From Triatoma infestans (lineage: Eukaryota > Arthropoda > Insecta > Hemiptera > Reduviidae): a stretch of 64,000 bases of DNA. Below are positions 21,898-33,344 of this stretch, piece by piece (within the stretch, counting starts at the first letter, position 1; every line of letters starts with the position of its first letter). The notes beneath the pieces were generated by a model. The model saw only the letters and a program-made list of their open reading frames with translations. It was not told the origin of the DNA and did no database searches. Position numbers and translations under genes: made by a program. The stretch is taken from the NCBI GenBank assembly GCA_011037195.1, contig JAAEAF010006931.1:1-64000 (forward strand), written 5' to 3'.

Positions 21898-22029
21898 ACA
21901 TTGAATACAGCAGTCGTAACGAACACCAAAAACATCAATATTGCTGAGGTGAGCACAAAGTTCAAATAAAAGTTATCGTGAGAATAGGCAAACCTAAGTG
22001 TAGCAGTGATTTCTTCAATACGCCTTTAC

Positions 22030-22215
22030 CCTATTTCTGGTTCTATAAAAGCTACTTTCCAATGCCGGAACCCAATAAAATTTTCGGATCGTTCGACACA
22101 CAAACCAGCCATCTTCGTTTCGGTCTTCAGAAAGTTGATGAATTCTTTCTTCAGTAAATGGTTACTGTTCAGTTGTGTTTTGAAATGCAAAATTTTACAA
22201 AATCTGATGATTATA
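22030..22215 (-). repeat. repeat shared with 35575-35765
   Basis: Resembles the segment next to the jockey RT relic at 35.6-36.5 kb (TTTC.ATGCCG.AACC, GAGCGGTCTTC-type and TTCTTTCTTCA blocks). It may be the same retroelement's thumb region, but no clear domain is readable here. Confidence 0.35.
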
Positions 22216-22260
22216 TTGGACATTAATTATGTTACTAATTGCATCATTTCATTTTTTTGA

Positions 22261-23100
22261 ATTTAGCTTTTATATTTTTTCCAGATTCAAAAACTAGATT
22301 AGGTTGTAACTTAAAAAAAGATTTTTAATTTCCACTACAATGAATTTTTATTTAACTCTTTAATATTTGTTTTTTTAAAACAAAATTATTTTATAAAAGA
22401 TTAACTAGAATTAAATTAAAACCAGCAAATCTGTAAATTTTAATTTAGCACAAAATATTTGTATAACAAAATAAATAAATAAAAAAGAGTGATCCCTGAC
22501 AAGCTATATAATATGATTTGTAAAAGTCAAAAAAAAAAGAAAAAAAAAGTAAAATTGTTTCTTATTTTCACTAAATAAAATACTTAAACATAATAAAATA
22601 ACAGAGATCGGTTTTTAGTTTTGTAAAACGTGCCTTGGTCAACGTTTTCATCACAGACATTGAAAGGTAGATCCGGGAGAGAGCGCTTTTAAATCTCACA
22701 CTGACCCCCACTTATAATTGGCACCATATTTTTTTTTTTAGTTATTTTTAATACAAATATCTTGTATTGATTATAATTTTGTGTATATTTTCAAATACCA
22801 AACTTTGTTATTTTCTGGAATATTCAATTATTAATGAAATTTATTTAGTTTCCATTTAAATGATCCCACTTTTTTTCTCAATTTAAAAAAAAAAACATAA
22901 AAAAAAAAATAAAGATAATTTATAGGAAATAATGAAAATATAATATTAAAGAGAAATGTTATATATATAAAAGTAGTTGAATTTATCAACCAATGTCAAT
23001 AATTTTCTTGCCAATAAAATGCCAATGTTTATGAAAATTTATACGTAACTATATTGCTTTATTATTAATTAGTTATGTTGTTGAAATGCAAAAGAAATGT
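22261..23100. other. AT-rich DNA without genes
   Basis: Homopolymer-rich; no element or ORF recognised. Confidence 0.5.
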
Positions 23101-23104
23101 AATA

Positions 23105-23560
23105 TTAAAGAAAAACAAATTTCACACTCATACAAATACTTTCTCTTATATTGACATGAAAAAAATTATAATATTGATTAATTTTTCTATAAGCTTGAAA
23201 TTTTTTCTCATGTACACTAACGTAAATATAGAATGATAAGGGATATATATATGCCTAGCCAAGGCAAATAATACTTGAAGTAATTGTGTTATTGTCTCAT
23301 TGAAAAAAATAACTCCAATAACATTTGAAATCTAACGTCTCAGATTCCTCAGAACCCACAAAAAAAAAATCAATATTTCCAATATTTATTTTTTTATTTT
23401 TTTTTTTCGGAAAAACTCCAATAAACTTGAACAAAAGAATTCTGTAAAGTCGCACATAATTTTGTTCCAATTTTCTTCAAATTTGGAATCCTAACAATAA
23501 TTTTAATTAACCTTAATATTATATAAATTATAGATTCGCATACTTTGGAGTAAAGTGTTA
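23105..23560 (-). mobile_element. ETS-box repeat, strongly decayed
   Basis: TTTCACACTCATACAAATAC and CTTTCTCTTA at 23118-23155 recall the right end; AACTCCAATAAACTTGAAC and TTCTTCAAATTTGGAAT further right recall monomer blocks. Confidence 0.45.
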
Positions 23561-23604
23561 CACTGCTCCTCACAGCGCCCGCTCCAGCGGTTCCACCGCC
23601 CCGG

Positions 23605-24400
23605 ACAAAAAGACAAATTCCGTTTAACCTCCAGCTAAAACATCCCGTTATAAAAATTTCCATAATTCCACATTTACCCATCCTAACCCTCTTATCCAAA
23701 GACTGCCACCTCCAACCATCCCTGATAATCCTCCAGAAGATTAGAACGCCTTTGGCCTTAAGACTTCAATAATTGAGCCTCTACTTCTCTAAAAATAAAT
23801 TCAAATTACAAGGAAGTACCTATTAGACTACAATTTATAGTACCCTCTCAAACCCTTCTATTTTATTAAACTTGGAAGTCCTAAGAGAGACTCTTGGTAG
23901 AAGCATACAGGCAACAATTTTTCCTCTCCAAAAGAGGAGAAATCTCAGCCACACAAATCGTTCACATTGACTAAGTACGTGCAATGCTGTTTCTTCTTCT
24001 TAATGACAAAACCTACAGGCTATCAGGTTGTCAGGCATGCGATGCATGTACTTGTTAAGCCTACAGTGGCTAAGTAAGCAAGCCCACAGATATCCTAATT
24101 GGAGTAATTCACAGCCTTGTTGGAGTAATCTGCAGTAAGGCTAGGCGAGTGGCTATTAATAAACTTTCTCGAGGCCCCTAGCCTGGGTTTTTAACCCACC
24201 ATTCTCCTGAGTGCTGTGCACCCGTGCTCTTATACACTCTTGAGACATTTTATAATGCAAAAACGTTCAATTCAGATGATGGTACCAATAGAGCCCTCGA
24301 GAGCAAAGCAATCTGCCATGACATGTCCTTATGACCTGAATGCCTGGGTTCCCAAACTAGAAAAACTTATTTTGGCTACTAATTTCCATGAGTATACCCG
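23605..24400 (-). pseudogene. non-LTR retrotransposon 3' end, copy 1
   Basis: On the minus strand the reading frames, with several shifts, show an RNase H C-terminus (W.PRHSGHKD near 24330) and then a cysteine/histidine tail (C.FC, EEEE, H and C spacing) seen after RNase H in insect LINEs. Numerous stops and frameshifts. A second copy lies at 40452-41165. About 50-bp near-repeats (CAGCGCCCrCTC.AGCGGTT) flank this copy at 23572-23621 and 24403-24453. Confidence 0.65.
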
Positions 24401-24984
24401 AGCAGCGCCCACTCTAGCGGTTACGTCGCACCTGACAAAAAGACAAATTGCCGCCCCTTAAGAATCTATCAATATTTTTTTAAGCAAGTCTTGCATGTTC
24501 AGACACAAGTTGAAGCAGCGGTCTGTTCGCATCTTAATGCTATTCTGTTCAGAGAAGTATAAGCATGTTCGAACAAGTTCAAGCATCGTCCTTTACAAAT
24601 TCTGCGATAGTTTTTCAATAATAAAGTAAATATTTTTAGCTTTTAGACAAAAACAACATCAATATGTTACGCATTGTAAATTTTTAGCGAACGGAAAAAT
24701 CGATATGTGAAATTTTCTATTAATTGTGCATAGAAAACACAACACACCCTAGAGAGGGCGCTGGTCCTCCACCCCCACCCCCTCCAGCAACCACTAAAAT
24801 AAAGTTTCCTGTTAAAATGTTCCAAATTAAAACTGATCAGTATTTATATACTTTAATAGTATGCGATATTTAAAGAAAAATTGTTTGGACCCCCTATTTT
24901 TGAGGAAATCGCGTGAAATTGATTAAAACTCTGTGAAGTCCGACATTAGATTGACTGATTTTGATCAAGAATTTATTATTCTCC

Positions 24985-25560
24985 TTCTTCATCTTTTATT
25001 GGCATAACAGGCACGTAAATATAGTTTGCCCTTGGCCTCCTCAACAATTAAAATTATCTTCTCCATCATTTTCAATTTTGAGCGTGCGTTACGCTTATAT
25101 TGCGAGGTACCTTTAATCTTTTCGCATAATCTCTTTCCACCTATTTTTGGGACGACCCTGTCTGGTGACCCTTAATTATACTGTTTTTGCAATCCTCCTG
25201 TCCAATCATCCTTAAGAGGTGCACTAAAGCCACTAAGATATATTAATATCTTCATATTACATATATCCTTCACACAATTCCCTATTCTTCCTTCGACGCT
25301 ACGTGCCATTCTCTCTAACACCATTAAATATACGCCTTAGTACCATACGCTCAAATTGCTCCGGCTGATTTGCTGACGATTTTTTTGAGCGTCCAGATTT
25401 CAGACGCATAGGTGACAATTGGTCTTATTTTGGGTTTTGTTAACCTTGCATTTGGTGCGGCGGCTTACGAAACGTTTTTTTATGAATTCTAGCGAGAGCA
25501 AAATATGCCTTTTCTCTACCAGAATCCTCTTTCTAACCTTGTCGTTCTCGACAACATTTT
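24985..25560 (-). pseudogene. non-LTR retrotransposon C-terminal relic, RTE-like
   Basis: Translated on the minus strand in shifting frames, it gives the post-RT region common in insect LINEs: C.WNLDAQ, ERMARSVEGRIGN, the LR..GH-type stretch and GSPDRV.PK. Cannot be functional because of many breaks. The clade assignment is a guess. Confidence 0.5.
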
Positions 25561-25599
25561 CATTTACCTGGTCTAAATAAATGAAATATCAAGTTTTAG

Positions 25600-26135
25600 C
25601 TTCTTGCAAGTTTTCATTTTTGGAGAGATTATATTCTCAGACCAGTCACTAGAAATTAATATTTTTTTTTTTTATTATTCTAAGGCCTCGAAACTTGTAT
25701 TTCCGGTGAAAATTCAACTTCGAAAAATGTATACGATCGCGATACTTATTCATACAAGCATTAAGAAAAATAAAGAACAAATGTGAAACGCTCAAACGAC
25801 TTCCTCTCATTGCATTTCTCAACATTGAAATTTTCATAAATTTTCTTAAAAATTGAAATTCTTACAAGGAATTGAATTTTTTTTTAATATTACATTGGTA
25901 ACGACTCAAATATATGTAATACATGGTAAAGTGTAACATCGCATCTTCTCTAGAATTTCCTAATGTTCTAGAAAAAAAAAAATACATATCACGTAAAAAA
26001 AAAGTGAAAGTATCTAATTATAGAAATAATAATCGTTGGAGCTGTTTTAGAGAAAAAAAAACGCGAAAAATGAAAAAAAAAAAATATTCATTAAGATAAA
26101 TTATACGTTAAGTGATTCTTCTAGGGTTTTTCAAC
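25600..26135 (-). mobile_element. ETS-box repeat, two abutting decayed pieces
   Basis: 25600-25780 reads as a left end (GGCCTCGAAACTTGTATTTC, CCGGTGAAAATTCAACTTCG, ATTAAGAAAAATAAAG). From 25780 a right end begins (AAATGTGAAACGCTCAAACG). This is again a head-to-tail junction between copies. Confidence 0.55.
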
Positions 26136-26302
26136 TGGTGTGCCGCGAAATTTTTTTAAGGTCATGAATTAAATTATTTACGAATCAGTGTAAAACATAG
26201 TAAAGTGTGTAGGTATGTTAAATAGGTAAATACCTCATTAGGTTGATTATGAAATTTTGATCAAATAAATAAAATATTACAAAGAGAGCTTTGAAAAATA
26301 AG

Positions 26303-26417
26303 GTTTCGCGTCACATCTATAGATGGCGCAATTTGAGGAAGATTTGCCCATGAACATCGATCACAGACAGAGTCAAATACAAGTACGATAATTAATTCGT
26401 TATCATACGAAGTAAGG
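26303..26417 (+). repeat. direct repeat flanking ETS-box copy 9, left
   Basis: Resembles 27510-27645 (GTTTCGCG.CACATCTA.AGATG.CGC, AAGATTTGCC.ATGAA, GAGTCAAA.TACAAGT.CGATAATTA). The pair encloses a complete ETS-box repeat. Confidence 0.7.
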
Positions 26418-26493
26418 AATACCAATTATCTTAATATCTTAATATATCTGCTGGAGGTCGATGTGAAAAAAAAAAATGTTTAATTGTACATAA

Positions 26494-27503
26494 GAAAAAT
26501 CTGGTGTGAAACACTCACCCAACTTTCTCTTACTCCAGTTCTCAAAAATTATAATTGACAAATTTTATAGTTTGTGTTTATAGTTTGTTAATTTAATGAA
26601 ATTCGTCTAAAACTGAAAAAACTGTTTAGTAAAAGCGCACTTCCGGTTTACTAATTTTCTTGAAGCTCGGAATTTTGGCAATCTATTTATTTCCAATTAA
26701 TTTTGTTTGGATGATAGAATTGTATAATCAACTATCGTAGCACTTTAGAGAAAAACATAACCTCACCCCTCCACCAAAAGTGCCCTTAAATTAATTTTTC
26801 CAGAAAAATGTTTTAAATAAAAGTTGTAGATCTTTTTATGCTTAGTTTCCGTAAGTAGTTTAAAGAAAATAGTCTGAGCCATTTTTGAGAAAATCGCGAA
26901 AAAGTGAAAAAAATCATGTAGTAAAGTGGTAAAGTAAACACTCTTCCGGTCATCCGATTTTTTCAAACTAAGAATTTCAACAACATATTCAAGTCTTATT
27001 AACATTATTTAGATGACAGAATTGTCTAATACACGGAAATAGTACTTTAGATGAAAACCTAACCCCACCCCTCCCCCAAAAGTACCATTAAATGAATTTT
27101 CCCGGAGAAATGTTTCAAATAAAAGTTGTAGCTCATTGTATGTGTAGTTGATATATCAGTTTGAAGAAAATCGTCTAAGCCATTTTTGAGAAAATCGCAA
27201 AAAAGTAAAAAAAATAAAAAAATTAAAGTAAAGCGGTACTTCTGGTTGAGGAATTTTGACAGATAAGCTGCAGGCAGATCTCATGGTGATACTTAACGGA
27301 ATATCAATTTTCAACTTTCTACGGTTTTTCGTTGTTGAGCTATGCTGCTCACATACGTACATACATACATACACACACAGACCATTTGCTAAAAACCACT
27401 TTTTTGGACTCTGGGGCCTCAAAACGGATATTTACGGTGAAAACGCGATATCCAAAATTTGACACGATTACAATACTTCCTCTTATTAGAAGTAAGAGAA
27501 AGT
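26494..27503 (-). mobile_element. ETS-box repeat, copy 9
   Basis: Complete minus-strand copy: right end ATCTGGTGTGAAACACTCAC and ACTTTCTCTTACTCC; left end AGTAAGAGAAAGT ending at 27503. Perfect box CACTTCCGGT at 26638; later boxes mutated (CTCTTCCGGT, TACTTCTGGT). ACAT/AC microsatellite near 27355-27380. Confidence 0.8.
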
Positions 27504-27509
27504 AATAAT

Positions 27510-27645
27510 GTTTCGCGGCACATCTACAGATGTCGCGACAAAGATTTGCCTATGAAGATCGATTTATGTCGAATGCAGTAAACAGACGATAATTCAGAGT
27601 CAAAATACAAGTGCGATAATTACTTCATTACCGTACTAATTAAGG
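27510..27645 (+). repeat. direct repeat flanking ETS-box copy 9, right
   Basis: Partner of 26303-26417, diverged by substitutions and a small insertion. Too long and diverged for a target-site duplication, so probably a pre-existing tandem repeat. Confidence 0.7.
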
Positions 27646-28325
27646 TATACTGATTAAAAGTATTCAAATGAAAAGATTGTGAAGGGATTTTCAGTGAAAT
27701 AAATTTAATGAAAAACAATAACCGGATATAGAACAAGTGCCACCGTAATCCGTGCCCCCTCCCCAAAAAAACAAGAATCTATCACTATAATCTATAATCT
27801 ATGAATTTGGAAAAAGATTTAAGGGTCCAAAATTTGTCGTCACAAAGAAGATACCTTAAAAAAAAAAAATCTGTCTCAGATATTGACTTTGTGAAATTAT
27901 CACAAAAGGTAAAAAAAGGTATAAATAAGTTTTTGGTTTTTTAATTTAAATTGTTATCTTTATATTTAACAAATTATAATAAATTGTTTTGTGATACCTT
28001 TTGATTGAAATGGCACATACTCTTTGTGTTAATATAATTATAAAAGATTTTTTTATTTTATTATCGTATTAAATGTAAACCGGAAGTTTAAATATCGGTT
28101 CACAGTTGTTTTTTTTTTCAATATGTCTACATGCTCTATTGATATTACATGTAATAAGATTATATAATTTATATTTTAAATCTTTTAAATATGCTGTGAA
28201 AATAAATTGTTATTGAATATGTACAATTTTGAAATGAAAATTATTTGCCGATAAGATAAAATTGATAAAATAAAAATGTTCAAAATTTAAAGTTTTTCAA
28301 AATCCCCTTTATTCAAAAATTTTAT
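27646..28325. other. AT-rich DNA without genes
   Basis: No element or ORF recognised. Confidence 0.5.
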
Positions 28326-28329
28326 GAAT

Positions 28330-29760
28330 TCCTCGATAAATTCCTGCATGATCAACTGATGTTCTGGCAATGGCCGACGTCTTCAAGTTCTCAATACATA
28401 AGCTGATAAGCCTAGCTCTGGCGCTTGTTAAGAGTGGACAGTTATATATTAGACGAGTGAAATCCTGAACCTTAGTACCTGTGGGATCTGTGGGCAGTAA
28501 GGTGAACCTATAATACGAAATCTATAGAGATAGTATCTGCTTTGGACCATGTCCTGTTAATACTTGGGTTAACCGGTAATTGATTTTTGGATTTAGTTTC
28601 TGTCTAATATGAACGTGTGCGATAAATCTCTTAATAAAATTCCCTTTTTATGAATTTTGCCACTTCATTTCCCACTCTCTGAAAGCTTCTTTTCTCTAGT
28701 TCACTTTTGATGTATGACTTGGGAAACTTATTGTAGGACGGTATTGATTGTAGATATATCCTTAGCTTCTTCCTTAGCAAGACGATCAGCTTCTTCATTT
28801 CCTGAAAATCCAGCATGTGATTTTATCCATTCTAATCCGATCCCTATTTCTTTTGCTTCCACGTTATCTATTTTCTGTGGATACTTTCAATTAGGGGGGA
28901 ATGAACTTTGTAATTTCTTAAACTGTCTAATGTACTCGTAATATGGCTGTCTGTGTGTAAACCTTACATTTCTTGAGAAACCTGAACTGTTGTTTTGAAT
29001 CCATTCCAAACTCTTGCTAATTGCTAAAGCCTGGACTTGATTATTCGAACACTGATTGTCCAATCGGAATATTTCTTCACTAAATTTTATTGTTCTCAAA
29101 ATAGATTACGAAGGCGCAACTTACGCTACAATCTATGTAGATGTCAAACCACCTGTGTAGATATCAAGACTCGCTTAGCCATCAGTTTCCACCAAACTTT
29201 TAATTGATTTGAATTTTGTTCGGTGCATCCAGTCGGAATGTGGTACCTCGTGATCGAAGTTTTGAAAATCTCTTTTGTTTTCGATATATGCCCTTTCATC
29301 ATCATATATAGATCCCACATTTCTCTTGCTTTCATTGAGATAGGTGTTATGCCTGCTACTATACATGAAGCCTCATAGGATATTGTTCTGTACCCTTTAA
29401 TCATAGGGCCATCATTCCGATAGCCATAAGACGTTAGCATCTTTCAATCTTTATAAGATTTTTCTTTGTATTCAAATTTTAAATCCAAATAGGAATTGCA
29501 TAAGTGAGCAATGGCACAAATGAGCTGTCGTGAATAATTTTTATTGCAGAATATCCAAGACCCCAAGGCACTTTCGCCGTCCTTGATAGACTATTGATGA
29601 TTTGCATTACCCGATCCGTGATATATTTAATATGACTATCCCAATTAAATTTTCTATTTATTATAACTCCTAAATATTTCAGTTCGGAAAAACAACTTCA
29701 ATTTTGTCTCCATTTAAATAAATTGATATCTTATTTAATGATCTATGATTATGATAATAG
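28330..29760 (-). pseudogene. R1/LOA-like LINE, 5'-truncated relic
   Basis: Reading 29760 to 28330 on the minus strand in shifting frames: RT thumb region (KYLGVIINRKFNWDSHIKYI, SLSRTAKVPWGLG), then GYRTISYEASCIVAGITPIS, an RNase H region (CSNNQ.QALAI.KSLEWIQ, later GFSGNEEADRLAKE) and a tail (TGHGP..YLYRF, SPYCP). Recognisable R1/LOA order; RNase H favours LOA over R1. Open pieces at 29144-29440 and 28887-29099 are parts of this one gene. Stops and frameshifts make it dead, and the 5' half is missing, as in incomplete reverse transcription. Confidence 0.75.
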
Positions 29761-29794
29761 GTTCAGGAGTGCCGCCAGATAATAAAGATTAACA

Positions 29795-29920
29795 GTGTTT
29801 TCGATGAATCTCGAAATTCTATTTTTTTTCTTGCTCAGAGGTCTCGAAACTTATATGTATATCAAAATTAAATTACAAAAAATTTGATACGATTACTACC
29901 ATCAGTAAGAGAAAGTAATA
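29795..29920 (-). mobile_element. ETS-box repeat, left-end fragment
   Basis: GCTCAGAGGTCTCGAAACTT, an AATTTGATACGATTACTACC block and the terminal AGTAAGAGAAAGT near 29915. Confidence 0.6.
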
Positions 29921-30343
29921 ATGCAATATGTAATAAATTAATTATAATAAATTAAATCTCCATTAAAAAAATTTTTTTAATTAATTACGGACTAATGAAA
30001 TCACTTCTAAGTTCTGACATCCAATATGAGCTACTTACGATTAGCTCATTTATTATTTATTTAAGACTGAATTCCCTTCAGTAATGTGCCATTATTCATA
30101 GAAGTTCGTAAAACGAATCATGAATAAATTTGTATTCGTTGCTCCAATAAAGGAAATAATTATTTTCTACTTACTGTTTCTTTGTCATTAATAGCTTTAT
30201 AAATAAAATACGGTCCGGGATAGTTGCCAGTGAACTTAGGCTGCTGTAGTAATTACAATATACCAGATGTATCTATTAGTTGGCTTATCGGCCAGGAAGT
30301 ATCCAAGAAAACACCCAATAATTTTTAAGTGTTTTTTGTTTGA

Positions 30344-30386
30344 AACCCGACGTTTCGGCAAACATTGTTCACCCTCTTCAGGGGTT
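30344..30386 (-). ncRNA. hammerhead ribozyme motif, left arm of P2
   Basis: Minus strand, 5' to 3': stem I AACCC (30382-30386); core CUGAAGA (30375-30381), matching CUGANGA; stem II of imperfect pairing (30357-30374); core GAAA (30353-30356); stem III the self-complementary ACGU; cleavage triplet GUC ending at 30349; then GGGUU (30344-30348), which pairs with AACCC in all five positions. All conserved core bases are present. Stem III of two pairs without a loop is known from dimer-acting natural hammerheads, so cleavage may need two copies. Predicted by eye; not folded by program. Confidence 0.7.
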
Positions 30387-30502
30387 ATCTTAGAGTGAGA
30401 GAAGTTTGGGAAGTCTTGTCTGTGATATAATCAAACATATTGTATTAAGACATAATCAAACATGTTGTGACAAGACTTCCAAACTTCTCTCACTCTAAGG
30501 TA

Positions 30503-30536
30503 GCCCCTGAAGAGTGCTTGCCGCAACGTCGGGTTT
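30503..30536 (+). ncRNA. inactive hammerhead motif, right arm of P2
   Basis: Stem I GCCC pairs GGGU after the GUC; core CUGAAGA at 30507-30513; the second core box is GCAA instead of GAAA and stem II is shortened. Likely inactive twin of the left-arm motif. Confidence 0.55.
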
Positions 30537-30619
30537 CAAATCATAAACACTTAAAAATTTATTGGGTGTTTTCTTGGATATTTCCTGGCCGATAAGCCAA
30601 CTAATAGATACATCTGATC

Positions 30620-31555
30620 ATTTCTACCGGCCAACAATTGCTACAATATAATACAATTTTATATAATATATATTCGTGTGTGTATATGTCTGTTGGGGGG
30701 TGAGTAGGTTAAAATAAAAACACAAACCTATGACAAACATATGAAGCTCGAACCCGATTTTTCCTTTCACATATAAAGAGTGGAACTAACAGGAAGTTTT
30801 AGTAATTCTGTTATAATTATTTTTATATTCCCAGATATCTCGAAATCGGTGTGGAGTAGCTATATTTGGTGTTTCCTTGACAACCTCCCCACCCTTCACC
30901 CTCCCACCCCTCCCATGTGAGGGGGTTACCTGTTATTGGAAAGATCTTTAAAATTACGTATAACACGAGGGGGATTGCCGTTAGTTCATGCCCTTAGTTA
31001 CAAACCATCACCTGTATGGTTACTATATGGTGTTTTAAATTGTTTAAATCTGGTTTGTAAATAGACTAATGACAACTCTTTCGAGTTATACATCATTTTA
31101 AAGATCTCTTCATTAATAAGTAGGTCCTCCCCTCAGGGTGTGCATTTCTCATAGATACTTTATTTATGAAAATACAAATTAGTTTACTACAGGTAGGCAG
31201 GTATAAAAGTATGTCACACAAATAAACGTTAAATATCCTAGATTCTATTTTAATTATAAAGCTCCAAAAAATAAATAAATAAATGATAAATCAAAAGTAA
31301 CTAGTAGATAATTATTTCCTTCATTAAAGCAACGAATACAAATTTATTCGCGATTCAAACTTCTTCGAATAATACTCAAGCACAGGTTCTATAGATTCAA
31401 AATATTGTCTTCAATTAAACATTGCATGCAAATATACATATTTAGATCTGTAACTATTTTTTTTTTTTTTAATTAATAAAACTACGGTAAAATATCGTAA
31501 CAAATAAATTTGATGATACAGGTTTGAGTTCACATGGTAACAGCTTGATAGATTA
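30620..31555. other. DNA without recognised genes
   Basis: C-rich stretch at about 30885-30925; otherwise AT-rich. No ORF or element recognised. Confidence 0.45.
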
Positions 31556-31559
31556 ATTA

Positions 31560-32420
31560 TCCAGTGGTGAAACTATTCCTCTTAGAATTTTAAACACTCT
31601 CACTCTAGAAGGTCTCTAGGCCATTTCCGCCTCAAGCGACGAAGAAGTTTGTCATTTAGATGAGGAGAGGAGAGCTGTTGAACTAAAGGATTTTTTGAAT
31701 GGAGAGCTAGTAGGCTACGAAACTTGCGGTAAAGGTTTTTGTTTTTTTCGTAACATCTTGGACATAAATGATGTGAAGGTCATTTGTGTAGGTCCCTTTG
31801 GTGTTGGAATGTTTGGTTGAGCCCACACTTCTGTTCCGTGCATCAATATCAATCTTAACAGTGACTTGTTTTTCAGTTTGTGATTCCATCAAGTTTCGAT
31901 CTGCGGTCAAGCAGTCTAGAAAGTAATTTGTAATGTCTGTTTCCATCGTGCCGTTTCAGCCGAGTATGTGGGTTACAGATTAATCTCTTGTCAGCGTACA
32001 ATCTCAAGTATCATACTATGTTAGCTGGAGTAATGCCATCCAGATAAACTGATGGACAAACAGAAATTTCTGAGAGTAAAATTTGGACAGATTTTTGTTC
32101 ATTTATTTTGATTTTCCACTAATGAAACCAGGTTTCATGAAGGTTTAGGTGTGGCTGGATATTTTGATTGGAATGAAAAGGATGTGAGTGAGAAGAGAGA
32201 GAATAGAATTCGCTATATCAACCGCGAATGTTGAAATAAATGTAGTTTAGGAAGTTTGGTATGAATTTTGATATTACAGAAAGGAACGGACCGCGTATGC
32301 TTCATTTGGGGGACGCCCGGTGTCACAGGAATGAATCAGGAGAGGATATTTCCTTGACCAACTTGACAATAACGATCGTTCAAGTAAGATTTTGGTAAAC
32401 TTTAACTGAAGCATTTTTTC
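31560..32420 (-). pseudogene. jockey-clade LINE relic (RT to C-terminus)
   Basis: Minus strand, shifting frames: SYLNDRYCQVGQGN and PVTPGVPQ (RT domain motif), a decayed AVDIANSILSSHSHP region in place of the FADD box, WKIKINEQKS, CPSVYLDG, YLRLY.DKRL and LLDRRSKLDGI. This order is the jockey RT palm-thumb region. Frames are broken throughout. A different jockey relic lies at 35.6-36.5 kb. Confidence 0.65.
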
Positions 32421-33030
32421 TATTTAGAATTTAAATTTATTTTGGAGAGGATCTGAAGGAAGCGATAGCTTAGACTTCCCTCTAATGTGCTCTTTCAATA
32501 TAATTTACAGCTTTACTGTCTTAAGTTAAAAAAAGAATAAAACGGTGACAGTGAGTAAGTACAATTAAATATATGATCAAAGAAGATTTAAATTTATTTA
32601 TATAATAAAAGCTTTGCTAAAGCCCTTTGGGATGCCAAAGCTAGTCAGTAAACTGAGAATCTATAAGACAATACAAAAAAGAAAATAATTCACCAAGGTG
32701 AAGCTGTCTTACAGCCAAATCAAATAGCGCACATCTGAACACGTAATCAATTATATGCACGACGGGCCACCGTGCTATGTCTCAAATTAGATATTATAAA
32801 TATACTTACAAATTATTCAAACGGAACTAACTAATTGATTGTCTTAATGCTTCCCAAACCAACAAAGTAACCGTTAGCTATACATATATGTGCTAATATT
32901 TTCAATAATTACTTAACCACAATGTCACATTCTAAACTATCCAATAAAACTGTTTAACAGAGTGAGTTTTACTGCCTAACAGACTCTTGAATATACGGCT
33001 AAGAAATTATGTTAACACAGATCAATAGCA
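32421..33030. other. AT-rich DNA without genes
   Basis: A stretch near 32450-32520 faintly recalls an ETS-box monomer (CTTCCCTCTAATGTGCT). Otherwise nothing recognised. Confidence 0.35.
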
Positions 33031-33041
33031 AAGAGACAGTT

Positions 33042-33275
33042 GGTTTAGTGGTTAGCGTACTGGACTTCCACGCGGAGGACCCGGGTTCGTGTCCAGGCTG
33101 CCCTTAATTTTTTTTTTCCTAGGCGCCTCTACAGCTCACTGTCTGGTGATTGACAGTGTTGTCTGTAGCGAGAGAACACTGTTTGGAGGCCGGCAGTGCA
33201 CTGAGAAGGCTCCGGGCACCTATGACCATAGATGTTGACGCGCCTTATATTTAAAGAAAAAAAAAAAGAAAAGAC
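33042..33275 (+). mobile_element. SINE type B, copy 2
   Basis: tRNA-like head TTTAGTGGTTAGCGTACTGG, B box GGTTCGTGTCC, body with TTGACAGTGTTGTCTGTAG, CCGGCAGTGCACTGAGAAGG, GATGTTGACGCGCCTTA and an A-rich tail. Flanked by a near-identical short duplication (AAAGAGACAGTTG before, AAAAGACAGTTG after), which marks retrotransposition. Confidence 0.85.
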
Positions 33276-33344
33276 AGTTGCCATGTAAAGAGTATATAAA
33301 TAATATAATAAAAAAGTAATAAGATTCTGCAATTAAAAGTGCAT

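Larger units (their letters stand above)
30264..30616. mobile_element. foldback element P2 with hammerhead motifs in both arms
   Basis: A 353-bp near-palindrome. Arms begin CAGATGTATCTATTAGTTGG and end in the inverse, and pair over about 150 bp each around a short AT-rich centre near 30420-30460. Each arm carries a hammerhead-like motif pointing away from the centre (minus strand left, plus strand right). Non-coding. Structure suggests a non-autonomous Penelope-like element with inverted terminal repeats, or a new retrozyme relative; the class is inferred. Confidence 0.75.

Noticed and set aside
22006..22260. 84-codon ORF at 22.0 kb
   Set aside because: It lies on the opposite strand of a repeat shared with the jockey relic at 35.6 kb; no domain visible.
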